This document shows, piece by piece, positions 52,844 to 62,267 of a stretch of 64,000 bases of DNA. Below the pieces are notes generated by a model. That model worked only from the letters and a program-made list of their open reading frames with translations. It did no database searches and had not been told where the DNA came from. The number at the start of each line of letters is the position of its first letter. Position 1 is the stretch's first letter. Made by a program: the position numbers and the translations under genes. This DNA comes from JAPOXR01 sp965214695 (lineage in GTDB: Bacteria; Pseudomonadota; Alphaproteobacteria; Rhodobacterales; Rhodobacteraceae), in the NCBI GenBank assembly GCA_965214695.1, contig OZ243967.1, positions 1,922,001 to 1,986,000 of the forward strand, given 5' to 3'.

Positions 52844-54249
52844 GACCGGTCTCCTTCCGTCGGCCGGATGACCGCCGCCCAAGCGGCGGCGGCCTCCATC
52901 AGCTTGAACCCGACCGGCCGCCGCTTCATGGCCGCCATCCGGCGATGCAACGTGCGCGGGTTGTCGAGATCGAGGTAATCATCGGTCAGCGCGCGGGCCA
53001 ACTGGAACACCGAGGGCCGCCGCAAGGCCTGGCCAGCCTGCTGTTCAGCCCGGTAATGTGCAGCCGGTCCGGCCGATTCCACCGGCGTCGCCAAATTGCC
53101 GGCCGAGTTCAGCGCGTACCAGAGATCGCGATCCTCGCGCTTGACCCAGACCAGGGATGCGGTTGAAATCACCCCTCGATCCTCGCGGGCCGCCCGCAAC
53201 ATGCCGATGATGGCAGTCTTCTGCCAACCATGCCGGGCCGCTACCGGCAACAATCCCTGGCCGGGCCGGCCATGCAGGATGCGGTCGATTCGTTCGGTCA
53301 GGCGGGGATGATCCTGCAGGATTTCTTCCAGCATGCATCCCTTCCGGGCGGCACGCTCGGCCAGGACCGCCAGGGTGGACAACAGTTCGGCCATTTCCCG
53401 GCGCTGGTAGTCATGGCCAAGGGCGATTGCCGCCAGCAGCGCCCGGTGCAGCGGCCTGAGCCCGTCAAAGCCGGTCCAGGGCAACCCAAGTTGCTCCTCC
53501 AGCACCTCGCAGACCGCATCGCTGCTCAAATGCCCCCATTCCCGGTCCCGGCCCGGCATCCCCGCCGCCCGCCCACCGACAAGCGGCTTGCCGGAGGCAA
53601 GCCCCTGCGCCCGCAACCAGGTCTCTGGCCGCAATGACATTTCGAGAGCCGGCGGCACCAGTGGCGGCACGGCCGGCTTCAGGAGTTGGCCCGTAACCGA
53701 CACCGGCGTTGCCCGGTCCCGCTGCCGGGCCGACTCGGCGACCGCCCGGTCCGGGTTAACCCTCATCCGCGGTCGATCAAAGTGACGGACGCTGCCCAGA
53801 TGTGGCCAATGCGCCGATTGCGCATCGATCAGGCTTTCGAGATCATGGGTGGATCTGAACAGCAAGTCCGGCCGTCGCCCCTTGTTGCGGATCGCAAACA
53901 GGATGAATGCCGGGCCGTGAACGAGGATGGCCGCCCGTCCGGCAATGGCCTGGACCGCCGACCACTCCTCCCGGTCGAGCGGCTCCGGCCAGCGGGAGCG
54001 CAGGAATTCCTCGGTGGAGATTGACGGGCCGAATAGATGCGGACCCAATAGGGGAAGGTCGGGGAGAATGTCGATCATCGAGCCAAGCCGGGCCACCGGC
54101 CAGACATGCAGCCACGCCGCCAGCACCGCCAGCCGGCGCAAGTCCTCGGCAAGCCAGGCGATGGCCGCCCACAGGCAGGCCGCCATGACAACTGCCAGCA
54201 CGAGCAGCAGGAATGGATCCTCGTCCCGGTGACTGTCTTGTCCTGCCAA
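52840..54249 (-). CDS. DotM/IcmP (TrbA)-like type IVB secretion/conjugation protein
   Basis: A 469-residue inner-membrane protein. Two hydrophobic segments at the N-terminus (FLLLVLAVVMAACLWAAIAWL and the following RLAVLAAWLHVWPVARLG) precede a cytoplasmic region. The C-terminal part has the DotM/TrbA-type run RHGWQKTAIIGMLRAAREDR, SLVWVKREDRDLWYALNSAG and VESAGPAAHYRAEQQAG. DotM is a coupling-complex partner of DotL in Legionella, and TrbA is its IncI plasmid homologue. TTG 54249 is the chosen start; the open frame to 54435 looks unconserved. First gene of a four-gene overlapping operon. No DotL/TrbC ATPase is nearby. Confidence 0.75.
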   Translation of the reverse strand: MAGQDSHRDEDPFLLLVLAVVMAACLWAAIAWLAEDLRRLAVLAAWLHVWPVARLGSMIDILPDLPLLGPHLFGPSISTEEFLRSRWPEPLDREEWSAVQAIAGRAAILVHGPAFILFAIRNKGRRPDLLFRSTHDLESLIDAQSAHWPHLGSVRHFDRPRMRVNPDRAVAESARQRDRATPVSVTGQLLKPAVPPLVPPALEMSLRPETWLRAQGLASGKPLVGGRAAGMPGRDREWGHLSSDAVCEVLEEQLGLPWTGFDGLRPLHRALLAAIALGHDYQRREMAELLSTLAVLAERAARKGCMLEEILQDHPRLTERIDRILHGRPGQGLLPVAARHGWQKTAIIGMLRAAREDRGVISTASLVWVKREDRDLWYALNSAGNLATPVESAGPAAHYRAEQQAGQALRRPSVFQLARALTDDYLDLDNPRTLHRRMAAMKRRPVGFKLMEAAAAWAAVIRPTEGDRS

Positions 54250-54491
54250 TTGCCTGCCCCTTGGCCAGTGCCCGAATTCCGGACACCTGCCTCCCGGTCT
54301 ACCCGGCCCCGGTGACACTCCGAAAACGATGTATGGGCCATCCTGCCCGGCAACAGGCGGTTTCCTGTTGAAAGCCCCGGCATTGCAGCTTCGCCATGCA
54401 AGGCGATATAGCGGCGGTCTGAATTCCCGGGGCATGGGCGAGGCGGCACACCGCCTGGTTCAAACCGGGCTCGCAGGATGATGGCAGGCAG

Positions 54492-55742
54492 ATGTCGGCA
54501 ACAGCTTCGAAATCTTCCCTGGTCACGCCGGTGCTGATTGGCGGCTGCCTGGTCATCCTGGCCAGTTTTGCAGTCCGTTGCAGCTTTGGCGTGTTCCAGA
54601 TACCGATTGCCGAGGAATTCGGCTGGATGCGGATCGAATTCTCGCTGGCCCTCGCCATCCAGAACCTAGCCTGGGGACTGGGCACGCCGATCTTCGGCGC
54701 CATTGCCGAGAAGATCGGTGACCGGGTGGCGATCATTCTCGGCGTCATTCTCTATGCCGCCGGGCTGATGCTGTCAGCTTTCGCCACAACCCCGCTGGCC
54801 CATCAGTTTCTAGAATTCGCAATCGGCATGGGTGTTGCCGGCACCGGCTTCGGTGTCATCCTTGCCATTGTCGGCCGCGCCAGCTCCGATCAGAACCGGT
54901 CACTGGCCCTGGGAATCGCCACCGCCGCCGGGTCCGCCGGCCAGGTCGTCGGGGCGCCGGTCGCCGACTGGATGCTGGGCTTCATGACATGGCAGTCGGT
55001 GTTCCTGGTCTTCGCGGTGGTCATACTCGCAACCCTTGCCGCGCTGCCGATGATCCGCTCACCGGAGGCGGCGCCCCCCGGCGGCGTGGAGGCGGGCATG
55101 GGGAAGATCCTGCTGAGTGCACTCAGGGACCCGTCCTACACCCTGATCTTCGTCGGTTTCTTCTCCTGCGGCTACCAGCTTGCCTTCATCACCGCCCATT
55201 TCCCGGCCCTGATCACCGAGATGTGCGGTGCAATCGATCCGACCGGCATCCTGGCCCAGCTGGGAATCGCCACCACATCGACGCTCGGCGCGGTATCGAT
55301 ATCGATCATCGGCCTGACCAATATTGCCGGTACCATTCTCGCCGGATGGCTCGGCAGATCCTATTCCCGGAAATACCTGCTGTCGGCGATCTATGCCGGC
55401 CGGACCATCGCCGCGGCGCTGTTCTTCATCTTCCCGATCACGCCGGAATCGGTACTGCTGTTCTCGGCGGTGATGGGCGCCTTGTGGCTGGCCACCATCC
55501 CGCTGACCAGCGGCCTGATTGCCTATATCTACGGGCTGCGCTACATGGGCACGCTCTACGGGATCATCTTCCTGTCCCACCAGCTCGGCGGATTTGTCGG
55601 CGTGTGGCTCGGCGGCCTGCTGCATGACGCCTATGGAAATTACGACCTGGTCTGGTGGATCGGCGTCGGGGTCGGCGCCTTCTCGGCCGTGGTCCACCTG
55701 CCGATCAACGAACGACCGGTCGGTGCCAGGGCCATGGCCTGA
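54492..55742 (+). CDS. MFS transporter (monocarboxylate/OFA-like)
   Basis: A 416-residue major-facilitator protein with about twelve membrane segments. N-terminal SFGVFQIPIAEEFGWMRIEFSLALA and the first loop FGAIAEKIGDRVAIILG are typical of the monocarboxylate/oxalate-formate-antiporter branch, as is GTGFGVILAIVGRASSDQNRSLALGIATAAGS. The second half has GWLGRSYSRKYLLS in the equivalent loop. The substrate is unknown, probably an organic acid. It is read divergently from the TrbA-Pil operon, about 240 bp between starts. Confidence 0.87.
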   Translation: MSATASKSSLVTPVLIGGCLVILASFAVRCSFGVFQIPIAEEFGWMRIEFSLALAIQNLAWGLGTPIFGAIAEKIGDRVAIILGVILYAAGLMLSAFATTPLAHQFLEFAIGMGVAGTGFGVILAIVGRASSDQNRSLALGIATAAGSAGQVVGAPVADWMLGFMTWQSVFLVFAVVILATLAALPMIRSPEAAPPGGVEAGMGKILLSALRDPSYTLIFVGFFSCGYQLAFITAHFPALITEMCGAIDPTGILAQLGIATTSTLGAVSISIIGLTNIAGTILAGWLGRSYSRKYLLSAIYAGRTIAAALFFIFPITPESVLLFSAVMGALWLATIPLTSGLIAYIYGLRYMGTLYGIIFLSHQLGGFVGVWLGGLLHDAYGNYDLVWWIGVGVGAFSAVVHLPINERPVGARAMA

Positions 55743-56031
55743 CCGGGTGGAGGGGGGTGCGGGCCAGCGCCATGACCCCCACACGCTCCCGACCAGCACG
55801 GCAGGACATGAAAGGTCCTTCAGGCAATCTCTCACACCAGCACCCCCGTCATCCTGATTGACGCTGGACTCCATCGTGATTGGCAATCACCGCCGGATGG
55901 GGCACGAAATAGCCGTGCAGATTCAATGCCCCGGGAAGTCTGCACCTCGCCACCCGGAGGTCGCTCCCGGATTGCCATGCGGGACTACACCTTGCGCAAA
56001 TGTGACACCTCCCGCCCGAAACCAGCACTGG

Positions 56032-56613
56032 TTAATAGACATCGACCCTGGCCGTTGGCATTTCGTGGGTGCCTGTGATAACCGACGCTGGCGAGTGCGT
56101 TTCATTGAATTCGGCACCGGACTGCAACCTCAGCCACACCTGACCCTCATAGCGATCCTGCCTGGCCCCGACTTGATACGTCGGGATGAAGTCCTCGTTG
56201 TGTGAGCAGTCATTGTCGGAGGCCGTACAGTCCCACTCCATGGAGATCTCATACACCGTATCGCTGATCTTCTTGATTTCTTCCCAAACAGTTCCCAAGC
56301 CGTACTTGCGGCCAGGGTTGCTCGCGAGGTCGGGCGAGACTACGTCGTTCGTATCGTCTGTCATAAAGTCGCGCCAGTCGACACCGGTCACCGGTTCGGA
56401 GAACGTCACCCGCCACGTCACTTTCTGGGTGCTCCCGGAACTCGGTGTGGAAACACCACAGATGTAAGGCTTAAATACATACTGAGTATCTGTATCCAGC
56501 GGACACGTAGTCGAAGTCTGAGCTCTTGCTTCACCGGCAAGGCCTAGGCCGAGGAGAGCGATCCCCCCCCCCCCGAAAACGGCAAGCGTCAGGTATCGTA
56601 TGATGGTGTTCAT
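56032..56613 (-). CDS. Exported Ig-like protein with phase-variable signal-peptide tract
   Basis: A 193-residue secreted or surface protein. The signal peptide (about 1-32, ending GEARA-Q) is encoded across a run of twelve G bases at residues 14-17. The mature part has KVTWRVTFSEPVTGVDWRDF, a motif of bacterial Ig-like domains, and cysteines suited to disulfides (TCPLD, YICGV, WDCTASDNDCS). ATG 56613 follows GGGAGCGAG; an ATG at 56640 is also in frame. With one G more or fewer, translation ends within about ten codons of the tract, so length changes of the tract would switch the protein off. No partner gene is evident. Confidence 0.7.
   Translation of the reverse strand: MNTIIRYLTLAVFGGGGIALLGLGLAGEARAQTSTTCPLDTDTQYVFKPYICGVSTPSSGSTQKVTWRVTFSEPVTGVDWRDFMTDDTNDVVSPDLASNPGRKYGLGTVWEEIKKISDTVYEISMEWDCTASDNDCSHNEDFIPTYQVGARQDRYEGQVWLRLQSGAEFNETHSPASVITGTHEMPTARVDVY
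56563..56574. repeat. Homopolymer tract C12 (G12 on the coding strand)
   Basis: Twelve consecutive C on the plus strand, inside the signal-peptide coding region of the minus-strand gene. It is the longest homopolymer I noticed in the window and stands out against a GC-rich but mixed background. Confidence 0.9.
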
Positions 56614-57033
56614 GATCTCGCTCCCACTCCTAGTATTCACTGTCCCGAGTCTAGCATAACCAAGAATGCAACCACCCGGACAGCTGGCCTCGACGATCTC
56701 GGCGTCGTGCCCTTTTCAAGCTCTATGGCGAAGCCCGTCAGTTTCTGGCCCGGATACTACCTGATACCAGTTGTCTCATTCAATGGGGGCAGGGACGAGT
56801 TCCAGGCCCATTCAATAGTCAGCGGCCATGACCAGTTCCAGCCTCCGGTTCCGGGATCCAGCCGTCATCCGGCGGTCATGTCGGGGCAGTCTGTAGACGA
56901 GTCAAGCTGGTCGGTGGCGATTCCTGCCCGGGTCCTGCACCGAAGACGTGCCGGACCCATGGCTCCGCCGGCCCGGCCAGGGGCCGGACCTCAAGGAGCG
57001 ATACGGGATATGAATGGGTCTCTGCTGGTGCCG
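56614..57033. other. Gene-free stretch between the Ig-like gene and the transposase gene
   Basis: About 420 bp holding no gene I can support. It should contain the promoter of the Ig-like protein and the right-hand terminal sequence of the insertion element, but no terminal inverted repeat was recognised. Confidence 0.35.
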
Positions 57034-58824
57034 TCAACTCATGACGGCATCAAGCGCCTCCAGGGGCCTGGCGGCGAAATGCCGATTGGCCGGCGGCACG
57101 TAATCGAAGCGACCATCGAGCCTGATCAGCGAGATCGCCATGTTGGAGATGGCCGCCAGATTTTCGGGGACATTGCCGACATGGGCCCGGCAGCGATCCT
57201 CGTCATAGGTGAAGTCGCGGACGTAATGTAATTTCGTCTCGATTCGCCAATGTGAGCGGACATGATCGGCGATCTCCCGGGCGCCGGCCTGATCCTTCCC
57301 GAGCGAAGTCAGACCATAGACGGTCTCTATGCTGGTCTCGCCGGTCTTGACCACTTCACGTTTGCGGATGATGCGGAAGGCCTGGCGCCGGCCATGGAGG
57401 CGGCAGAAGCTGTTCCATTCCGGGCCGGAGACATCAACCACCGTGCAGTGGCGCTGCTCGATTCGGCCATGCTGCTTGTCCGCCTCTTCCGCATGCATCC
57501 TGCCGCCATCCCAGCCACCGAACAACCGCAGTTGTTCATGCATCCCCTTCTGGTTGCCCTTGACCGCGGTCAGCACGTAATCGCCGCCGGCATCCACGAG
57601 GGCCGCCGCGGTCTCGTGCTGGACATGCATGGCATCGGCAGTGATGATCCGCTTGCCGAGCCGAGCCGCGAGATCACGCAGGGCCGGAATTTCATTGCTG
57701 CCTTCGGCAACCCGGACCTGTCCGACCACCAGGCCGGTGCCGTGTTCGACGGCGGCAATGGTGATGACCTTCTCATCCCCCTCCAGTTGCCGGGAGGCGC
57801 CCCTGATGGTCTTGCCATCCAGTGCCAGGGCGGCACCGCCATCACTGCGTGAAGCGGCCCAGTCCCGGAACACCGCATCGAGGCAATCGGGCGGCATGTG
57901 CTGCAAGATGTTCAGGAAGGAGGTGGCCACCGGCGTGGTGTAGCGCCCCCGTGACGGGCTGCGGAAGGCACCGATGGCGGCCAGCTGTTCCTGGTCGAGA
58001 CGGCGGGCGAATTCGGCAAAGGCGGTATAGCCGCGATAGCCACACAGCCGGGCGGCGATCATGATGGTGAAATAGAAGGCAAGGCTATAGCGCTGTCCCC
58101 GTGCCCGGCGGAAATCCGCCATGCCGGCAAGATGGTCATGCAGCGAGCCCAGGAGCTGGGCATCCGGAAGGGGCGCATCCTCGCTGCCATTCATGGCATG
58201 GGGTGCGACATCAGCACAGAGCATCTGCCTGGCATCGGCATGAAGTGGAATGACGAAGACCTCCTTGGCCTGTCCATGATGGTGCCAGTGGGGAGCGGCT
58301 CCCGGCCGGCGGGCAAAGCCGCGGGTCAGGCCCAGTGATCGCCAGTTCGATGCCCGGTAGCAGGTGCCAGCGAACCTCGAGACGTCAACGAAGGTCTCGG
58401 CCAGGTATACCGGGTAGCCATGTACCTGCATCATGTCGGCAGAAAGCCGCCTGAGGCTGAGTGCCAGCACCCGGGAGGCAAGGTTGCGGGGACGATCCCG
58501 GCCCAGGAGGACATAGCGGGCATTATTGGCCACCAGGTGCAGGCGGGAGAATTGCTGCTCGGCCGTCCAGCCGATCCAGCGGTCGCGCGCTCCGACCTTG
58601 AAGGCGCCGACCTGCCAGCCAATGAGTGCCAGCCAGTTGCCGTCATGGATGGCGACATGGTGCAGCGCCTTGCCGAAGAGGCGGCGCCAGGGCAGGTAGT
58701 GATGCTCGCGCACCAATGCATCCCAGCGTGCCTTCTCGTCCATGCTGTGTACGAGGCGGACCTCGACCCCGGAGAGCGGAATGTCGGAATCTGGAGAGGT
58801 TGCGGCCATGATGGCCGACCCCAT
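57034..58824 (-). mobile_element. Transposase gene: DUF4338 (DruA-like) domain fused to an ISAs1-family transposase
   Basis: A 596-residue protein. Residues about 25-200 match DUF4338, the DruA domain of Druantia defence systems (LVREHHYLPWRRLFGKALHHVA, LASRVLALSLRRLSADMMQVHG, VFVDVSRFAGTCYRASNWR-like stretch near 155-165). From about 225 on is an ISAs1-type DDE transposase: LALDGKTIRGASRQ (first D), RIITADAMHVQHETAAAL (second D), VLTAVKGNQKGMHEQL, and the C-terminal Y/W-x2-R-x3-E segment HVRSHWRIETKLHYVRD (E). The frame is intact. ATG 58824; an internal ATG at 58809 is possible. I could not define terminal inverted repeats, so only the gene extent is given. Confidence 0.82.
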
Positions 58825-59067
58825 AGCATCATCACTTCTGGATGGCCAGCTGAATTATGGCACCGATGTCGAAAACCGGCAAAATGGCGGCCCGGATGGC
58901 AGGCAGGGGCCAAAATGCATGTCAGACGGCGGAATTGCGACTTTTGGATGGCCTTGGGACGAGTTCAGGAATAATTCCAGATCGCGCTGAGGGCGTCCAC
59001 ATAGGTTAGGTGTGCCGGCCCTGCTACGGGCAGTTTCGGGGGTCCCCAAATCTACCTCCTGGCGGCT

Positions 59068-59405
59068 TCATCGTCGACCGTCGAGGTGGATCAAACTTGC
59101 CGTGCTCTTGGGCGTCGCCCAGCAGCGGCGCACCCGTGCAAGCTCATGGCTCGCCTGCATCCGCATCCAGTGCTCGGCGGTGCCCCCCGGCCGATATCCT
59201 CCAACGCCAGCGCCATCGTCGCCGACACGCCCGCCTTGCCGTTCAGCAGGCGCAAAAGCGTGCCGCGCTCGCAGCCGAGACGCGCCGCGGTTTCGGTCAC
59301 GTTCCAGCCCAGATCGTCCATGCTCTCGCGGATCAGTTCCCCCAGCTGCGGCGGGTTCCGCATTGGCTCGACGCGCTCGCTTGCAATGTCGTTCGTGGTC
59401 AGCAC
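59068..59405 (-). pseudogene. higA: higA antitoxin, frameshifted
   Basis: From a GTG at 59405 the product reads as an Xre-type HigA antitoxin (LGELIRESMDDLGWNVTETA, LGCERGTLLRLLNGKAGVS, MALALEDIG). At a run of six C on the plus strand (59183-59188) the frame is lost; the continuation TAEHWMRMQASHELARVRR, the normal HigA ending, is found in another frame and stops at 59068. A change of one or two bases in the homopolymer explains it. Confidence 0.75.
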
Positions 59406-59415
59406 TTCCTTTGGG

Positions 59416-59605
59416 TCAGTGGTAGTCGATCAGGTCCACGGCCTCACCGTCCTCGAAGCGGGACACTGCCCGCCAGTTGCCGGAGACGCGAACGCTTCAT
59501 GGCTGGCCCGCACGGTCGCCCTTCAGGGGATGCAACCGAAAACCCGGCGCGTCGGCGCTGCCCGGATGCGCCGCTTCTTGCAGCAGGATGCGCTTAAGCG
59601 TGGCG
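59416..59605 (-). pseudogene. higB: higB toxin remnant
   Basis: Upstream of higA on the same strand, the last two thirds of a HigB (RelE-superfamily) toxin can be read: LKRILLQ, APGFRLHPLKGDRAGQ, then an in-frame TGA, then VRVSGNWRAVSRFEDGEAVDLIDYH to a stop at 59416. The N-terminus is missing and the stop disables the product. Order higB then higA is the normal one, so this is a decayed locus. Confidence 0.7.
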
Positions 59606-59940
59606 CGAGACCGGCGCCATGCCAACACGTTTGGCGAGGGGCTGCAAGCGAACCAAATGACGCTCCCGGTAGCGAGACTTCCTGCATTGATCTGATACCT
59701 CCTGTTTCCACAAGTGCCGTCCGGAAACTGCGCGCCGGTTCGGAGAGCTTTGCCTCGGGTGCGCGCTGGGCGTGGTCGCCCAAGTGCCGATCGGACAAAA
59801 TGTCGAAGGCCAGACAGCTATTGTCACCCGACAATTGCTGTGCCAGCTTCTCGATCGTCGGCGGTATTGCCACCTGGCCAGCGCGGCGGATGTTCAGCTG
59901 GCGGGCTGTCCTCGCCAGCAATTCGTCCGACCCCGATTAC
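59606..59940. other. Uncertain stretch between the higBA remnant and the ATPase gene
   Basis: About 335 bp. A minus-strand frame (59523-59921) is open, beginning 19 bp after the ATPase stop, and its first 100 residues (for example ARQLNIRRAGQVAIPPTIEK) have normal composition, but it overlaps the HigB remnant in another frame and matches no family I know. It may be coding or degraded. Confidence 0.35.
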
Positions 59941-61623
59941 TCAGCCGTTCCTCTCGTGGATTGCAGCGCCAGGCATCATGTCCCCACACATGTCGAATGA
60001 CGGGCCGTCATCCCGTGTCTTCCGCCGGCGGGATCGTTTCGGCTCCCCCGGGCCGGCCTTCACCGCCGCCGCCGGTGCGGGCTCGATACCCGTCTCCCGG
60101 GCCATGTCATGCATGCCTACCGCCCGGAATCCGGCCTGTCTGTAAAGTCGGCGCTGGTCGTCGGTGAAGACCGGCGAGACCAGCAGCGTCTCCCTGGCCA
60201 GGGAACGGAAGCGATCGCCGGCCTTGTCTCCGATCTCCGCCAAGAAGTTCTCGAAGTCCTGTTTCAGCTCGTTCGGCCTGTGCTTGTCTGCATTGCGCTT
60301 GCATCCTGCCATAACCAGCACCGAATCCGGATCTGTCGACTTGCTTCGGAAGGCGATGGCATCGATATCCGCCAGATCCGTTCTCTTCACCGGCTTTCGC
60401 CAGGCCCCCTGCCTGCTCCAGGTCACGTCCTGCTGGCTGGCCAGCCAGGCCGCCGCCATGCGCCCCAGCACCGGCCCTTCCAAATTCTGCAGCCGCTCAA
60501 GCGGCGTGGTCGGCTCATCGTCGAGAGGAGTGTCCCACTCATCGCCTGCCTCGCGGAACAGCTCCGGATACACGGTGATCTGAAACAGCGCGCTGTTGTC
60601 GGCGATTCGCCACCTGGGATCGCCCTTGACCATGAACTGGCCATACCTCTCGACCATCTCCAGATGTTTCACCAGCATGTCGAGCGATTTCCGCAGCCCG
60701 TCATTGGGCTTCTCCCTGAGCTCGGTCGGGAACTCCGACAGGGTCATGCCGACCGGCTTCTGAGCCAGATGCAGCAAGGCCTCCCTGGCCGGTTCCACCA
60801 GCTCGACATATGCCTTGTTGTCGAACCGCTCCCGCGGGTTGTCATGCAACAGGTCCCGGTGCCAGTCGAGAAACGCCATCCGCCAGTCGCGGTCGCTCTT
60901 CCAGGCACCCATCTCGGCCAGCCTGCCGGCCTCCTCGCGGGCGAACCGCCGCCACCGCCCGGGCACGCCGCCAAAGGCGGTCCACAGCGTCAGCAACCGG
61001 CCGGGATATTGCAGGAAGCTCTGCTCCTGCGCCATCCCGAACACCGTCGGCAATGGCCATGGCCTTAGTTTGCTGGCCACTGTCGCCCGGCCGTGCAGCG
61101 GCTCCGTGCATGCGAACATATCCAGCACCTGCTGCTGGTGCGAGCCCATCATGATCAGCTTGCCTGGCGGGCGAGGGCCGTTCAGCGAGCGGGAGCGGTC
61201 GATCAGCAGCTTGAGGCCGCCTTCCAGCCCCATCGGCTTCGCCATTTGGAACTCGTCGAGGCAGACCACGGCACCCTGGGCCAGCAGATGCCTGATGATG
61301 CCGACGAAGCGCTCCCTGGGCCACCTTGCCTCGAATTCGCTCGCCGGCGGAGTTGATGATGATACCTTCTGTGGCAGGTCATGCCGGATTGTCTCGATCA
61401 ATCGTTCGTTGGCGTCCACCTGGTTCTCGATCACGGGATCCCGCATCTCGAAGATCAGTATCTGCGCCTGGCGGCCCATCCGCCCCCGGAGCTCCTGCAT
61501 CAATTCCGTCTTGCCGATGCCGCGCCCGCCGATGACCAGCCCGGCGTCGAAGCCCGGCGTGTTGATGAATCTCCCGACCTTCGCCAGCTCCCTCTCGCGG
61601 CCATAGAAGCGCCACTCAGCCAT
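59941..61623 (-). CDS. P-loop ATPase with possible C-terminal nuclease-like domain
   Basis: A 560-residue ATPase of the archaeal-ATPase/MNS type. It starts RFYGRERELAKVGRFI, has Walker A IGGRGIGKTELMQEL at about 31-45 and Walker B GAVVCLDEFQMAKPMG, then LIMMGSHQQQVLDMF as sensor. The C-terminal region resembles DUF234, with a DIDAIAF ... SVLVMAGCKR stretch that could be a degenerate D-x-n-(E/C)xK nuclease core, and ends in a highly basic tail RSRRRKTRDD. No function is assigned. ATG 61623 follows AAGGAGGAAC. It lies in an IS-rich, TA-remnant neighbourhood. Confidence 0.75.
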   Translation of the reverse strand: MAEWRFYGRERELAKVGRFINTPGFDAGLVIGGRGIGKTELMQELRGRMGRQAQILIFEMRDPVIENQVDANERLIETIRHDLPQKVSSSTPPASEFEARWPRERFVGIIRHLLAQGAVVCLDEFQMAKPMGLEGGLKLLIDRSRSLNGPRPPGKLIMMGSHQQQVLDMFACTEPLHGRATVASKLRPWPLPTVFGMAQEQSFLQYPGRLLTLWTAFGGVPGRWRRFAREEAGRLAEMGAWKSDRDWRMAFLDWHRDLLHDNPRERFDNKAYVELVEPAREALLHLAQKPVGMTLSEFPTELREKPNDGLRKSLDMLVKHLEMVERYGQFMVKGDPRWRIADNSALFQITVYPELFREAGDEWDTPLDDEPTTPLERLQNLEGPVLGRMAAAWLASQQDVTWSRQGAWRKPVKRTDLADIDAIAFRSKSTDPDSVLVMAGCKRNADKHRPNELKQDFENFLAEIGDKAGDRFRSLARETLLVSPVFTDDQRRLYRQAGFRAVGMHDMARETGIEPAPAAAVKAGPGEPKRSRRRKTRDDGPSFDMCGDMMPGAAIHERNG

Positions 61624-61635
61624 GGTTGTTCCTCC

Positions 61636-61746
61636 TTACGGCAGTGCCAGGCACTGGCCGGCCCGGTGCGGGGCTTCGGTGCTGATTCCGTTCAGCCGGG
61701 CGATCTCCGGCCAGCATGACCGCTCGCCCAGCGCCTTCTCGGTCAC
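61636..61746 (-). CDS. Possible small LysM-like peptide or gene fragment
   Basis: A 36-residue frame from a GTG at 61746, ending 13 bp before the ATPase start, so it shares the ATPase ribosome-site region. The sequence ALGERSCWPEIARLNGI followed by HRAGQCLALP resembles the second half of a LysM domain. Either the 3' end of a truncated LysM gene or a small coupled gene; the evidence is thin. Confidence 0.3.
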   Translation of the reverse strand: MTEKALGERSCWPEIARLNGISTEAPHRAGQCLALP

Positions 61747-62267
61747 GTCGCCAATTCAGCCATGGTGTGTCATGTTTTCATGCCAGGTTGCCGTATACAA
61801 CTAACTGTAATCTGTTTAGTGTTAACACATACGGATGATCTTCACCCGTCATTGCCCTGTATCCGTCTTCTGTCGGTCTCCGCAGTCTATGGGGCGACAA
61901 TCACGGTGAGAATCCAGTCAGTCAGGATAAGATGTTCCCGGCAGTGTAAAGGCACGTACCCTTTTCTCCCACAAGGTGGGGTGCTTCCCGGACTGGCTGA
62001 TTTCGTATTTCAGCAACTGGCACCTTCGCTGGAAGAACCAGGTTGCAAATCTTGCGAGTTATATGAATGATTACCCACGAATACCCAATGACAGCAGTAT
62101 CTTACCATTCTCAACCATTTCTCAAACCCATCAACCGTTCAGCCACTTTCAAAGCCATTTCGTCAATCTCACTCCAATCTGTGTCCCTGTTCTCCGTGCC
62201 ATCACTGTCATCATTTGAGATGTCCACTCAGATATCTCGCTGATCGGGTCGGGTAATTTTTGTTATT
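61747..62267. other. AT-rich gene-poor stretch upstream of the IS1595 element
   Basis: About 520 bp, clearly richer in A and T than the rest of the window. A short acidic minus-strand frame (62111-62227, GTG start, 38 residues) looks coding-like but ends immediately beside the element and may be a remnant. Composition suggests foreign DNA. Confidence 0.4.

Noticed and set aside
56614..57033. Search for terminal inverted repeats of the DUF4338-ISAs1 element
   Set aside because: No convincing matching ends were found on either side, so boundaries were not claimed.
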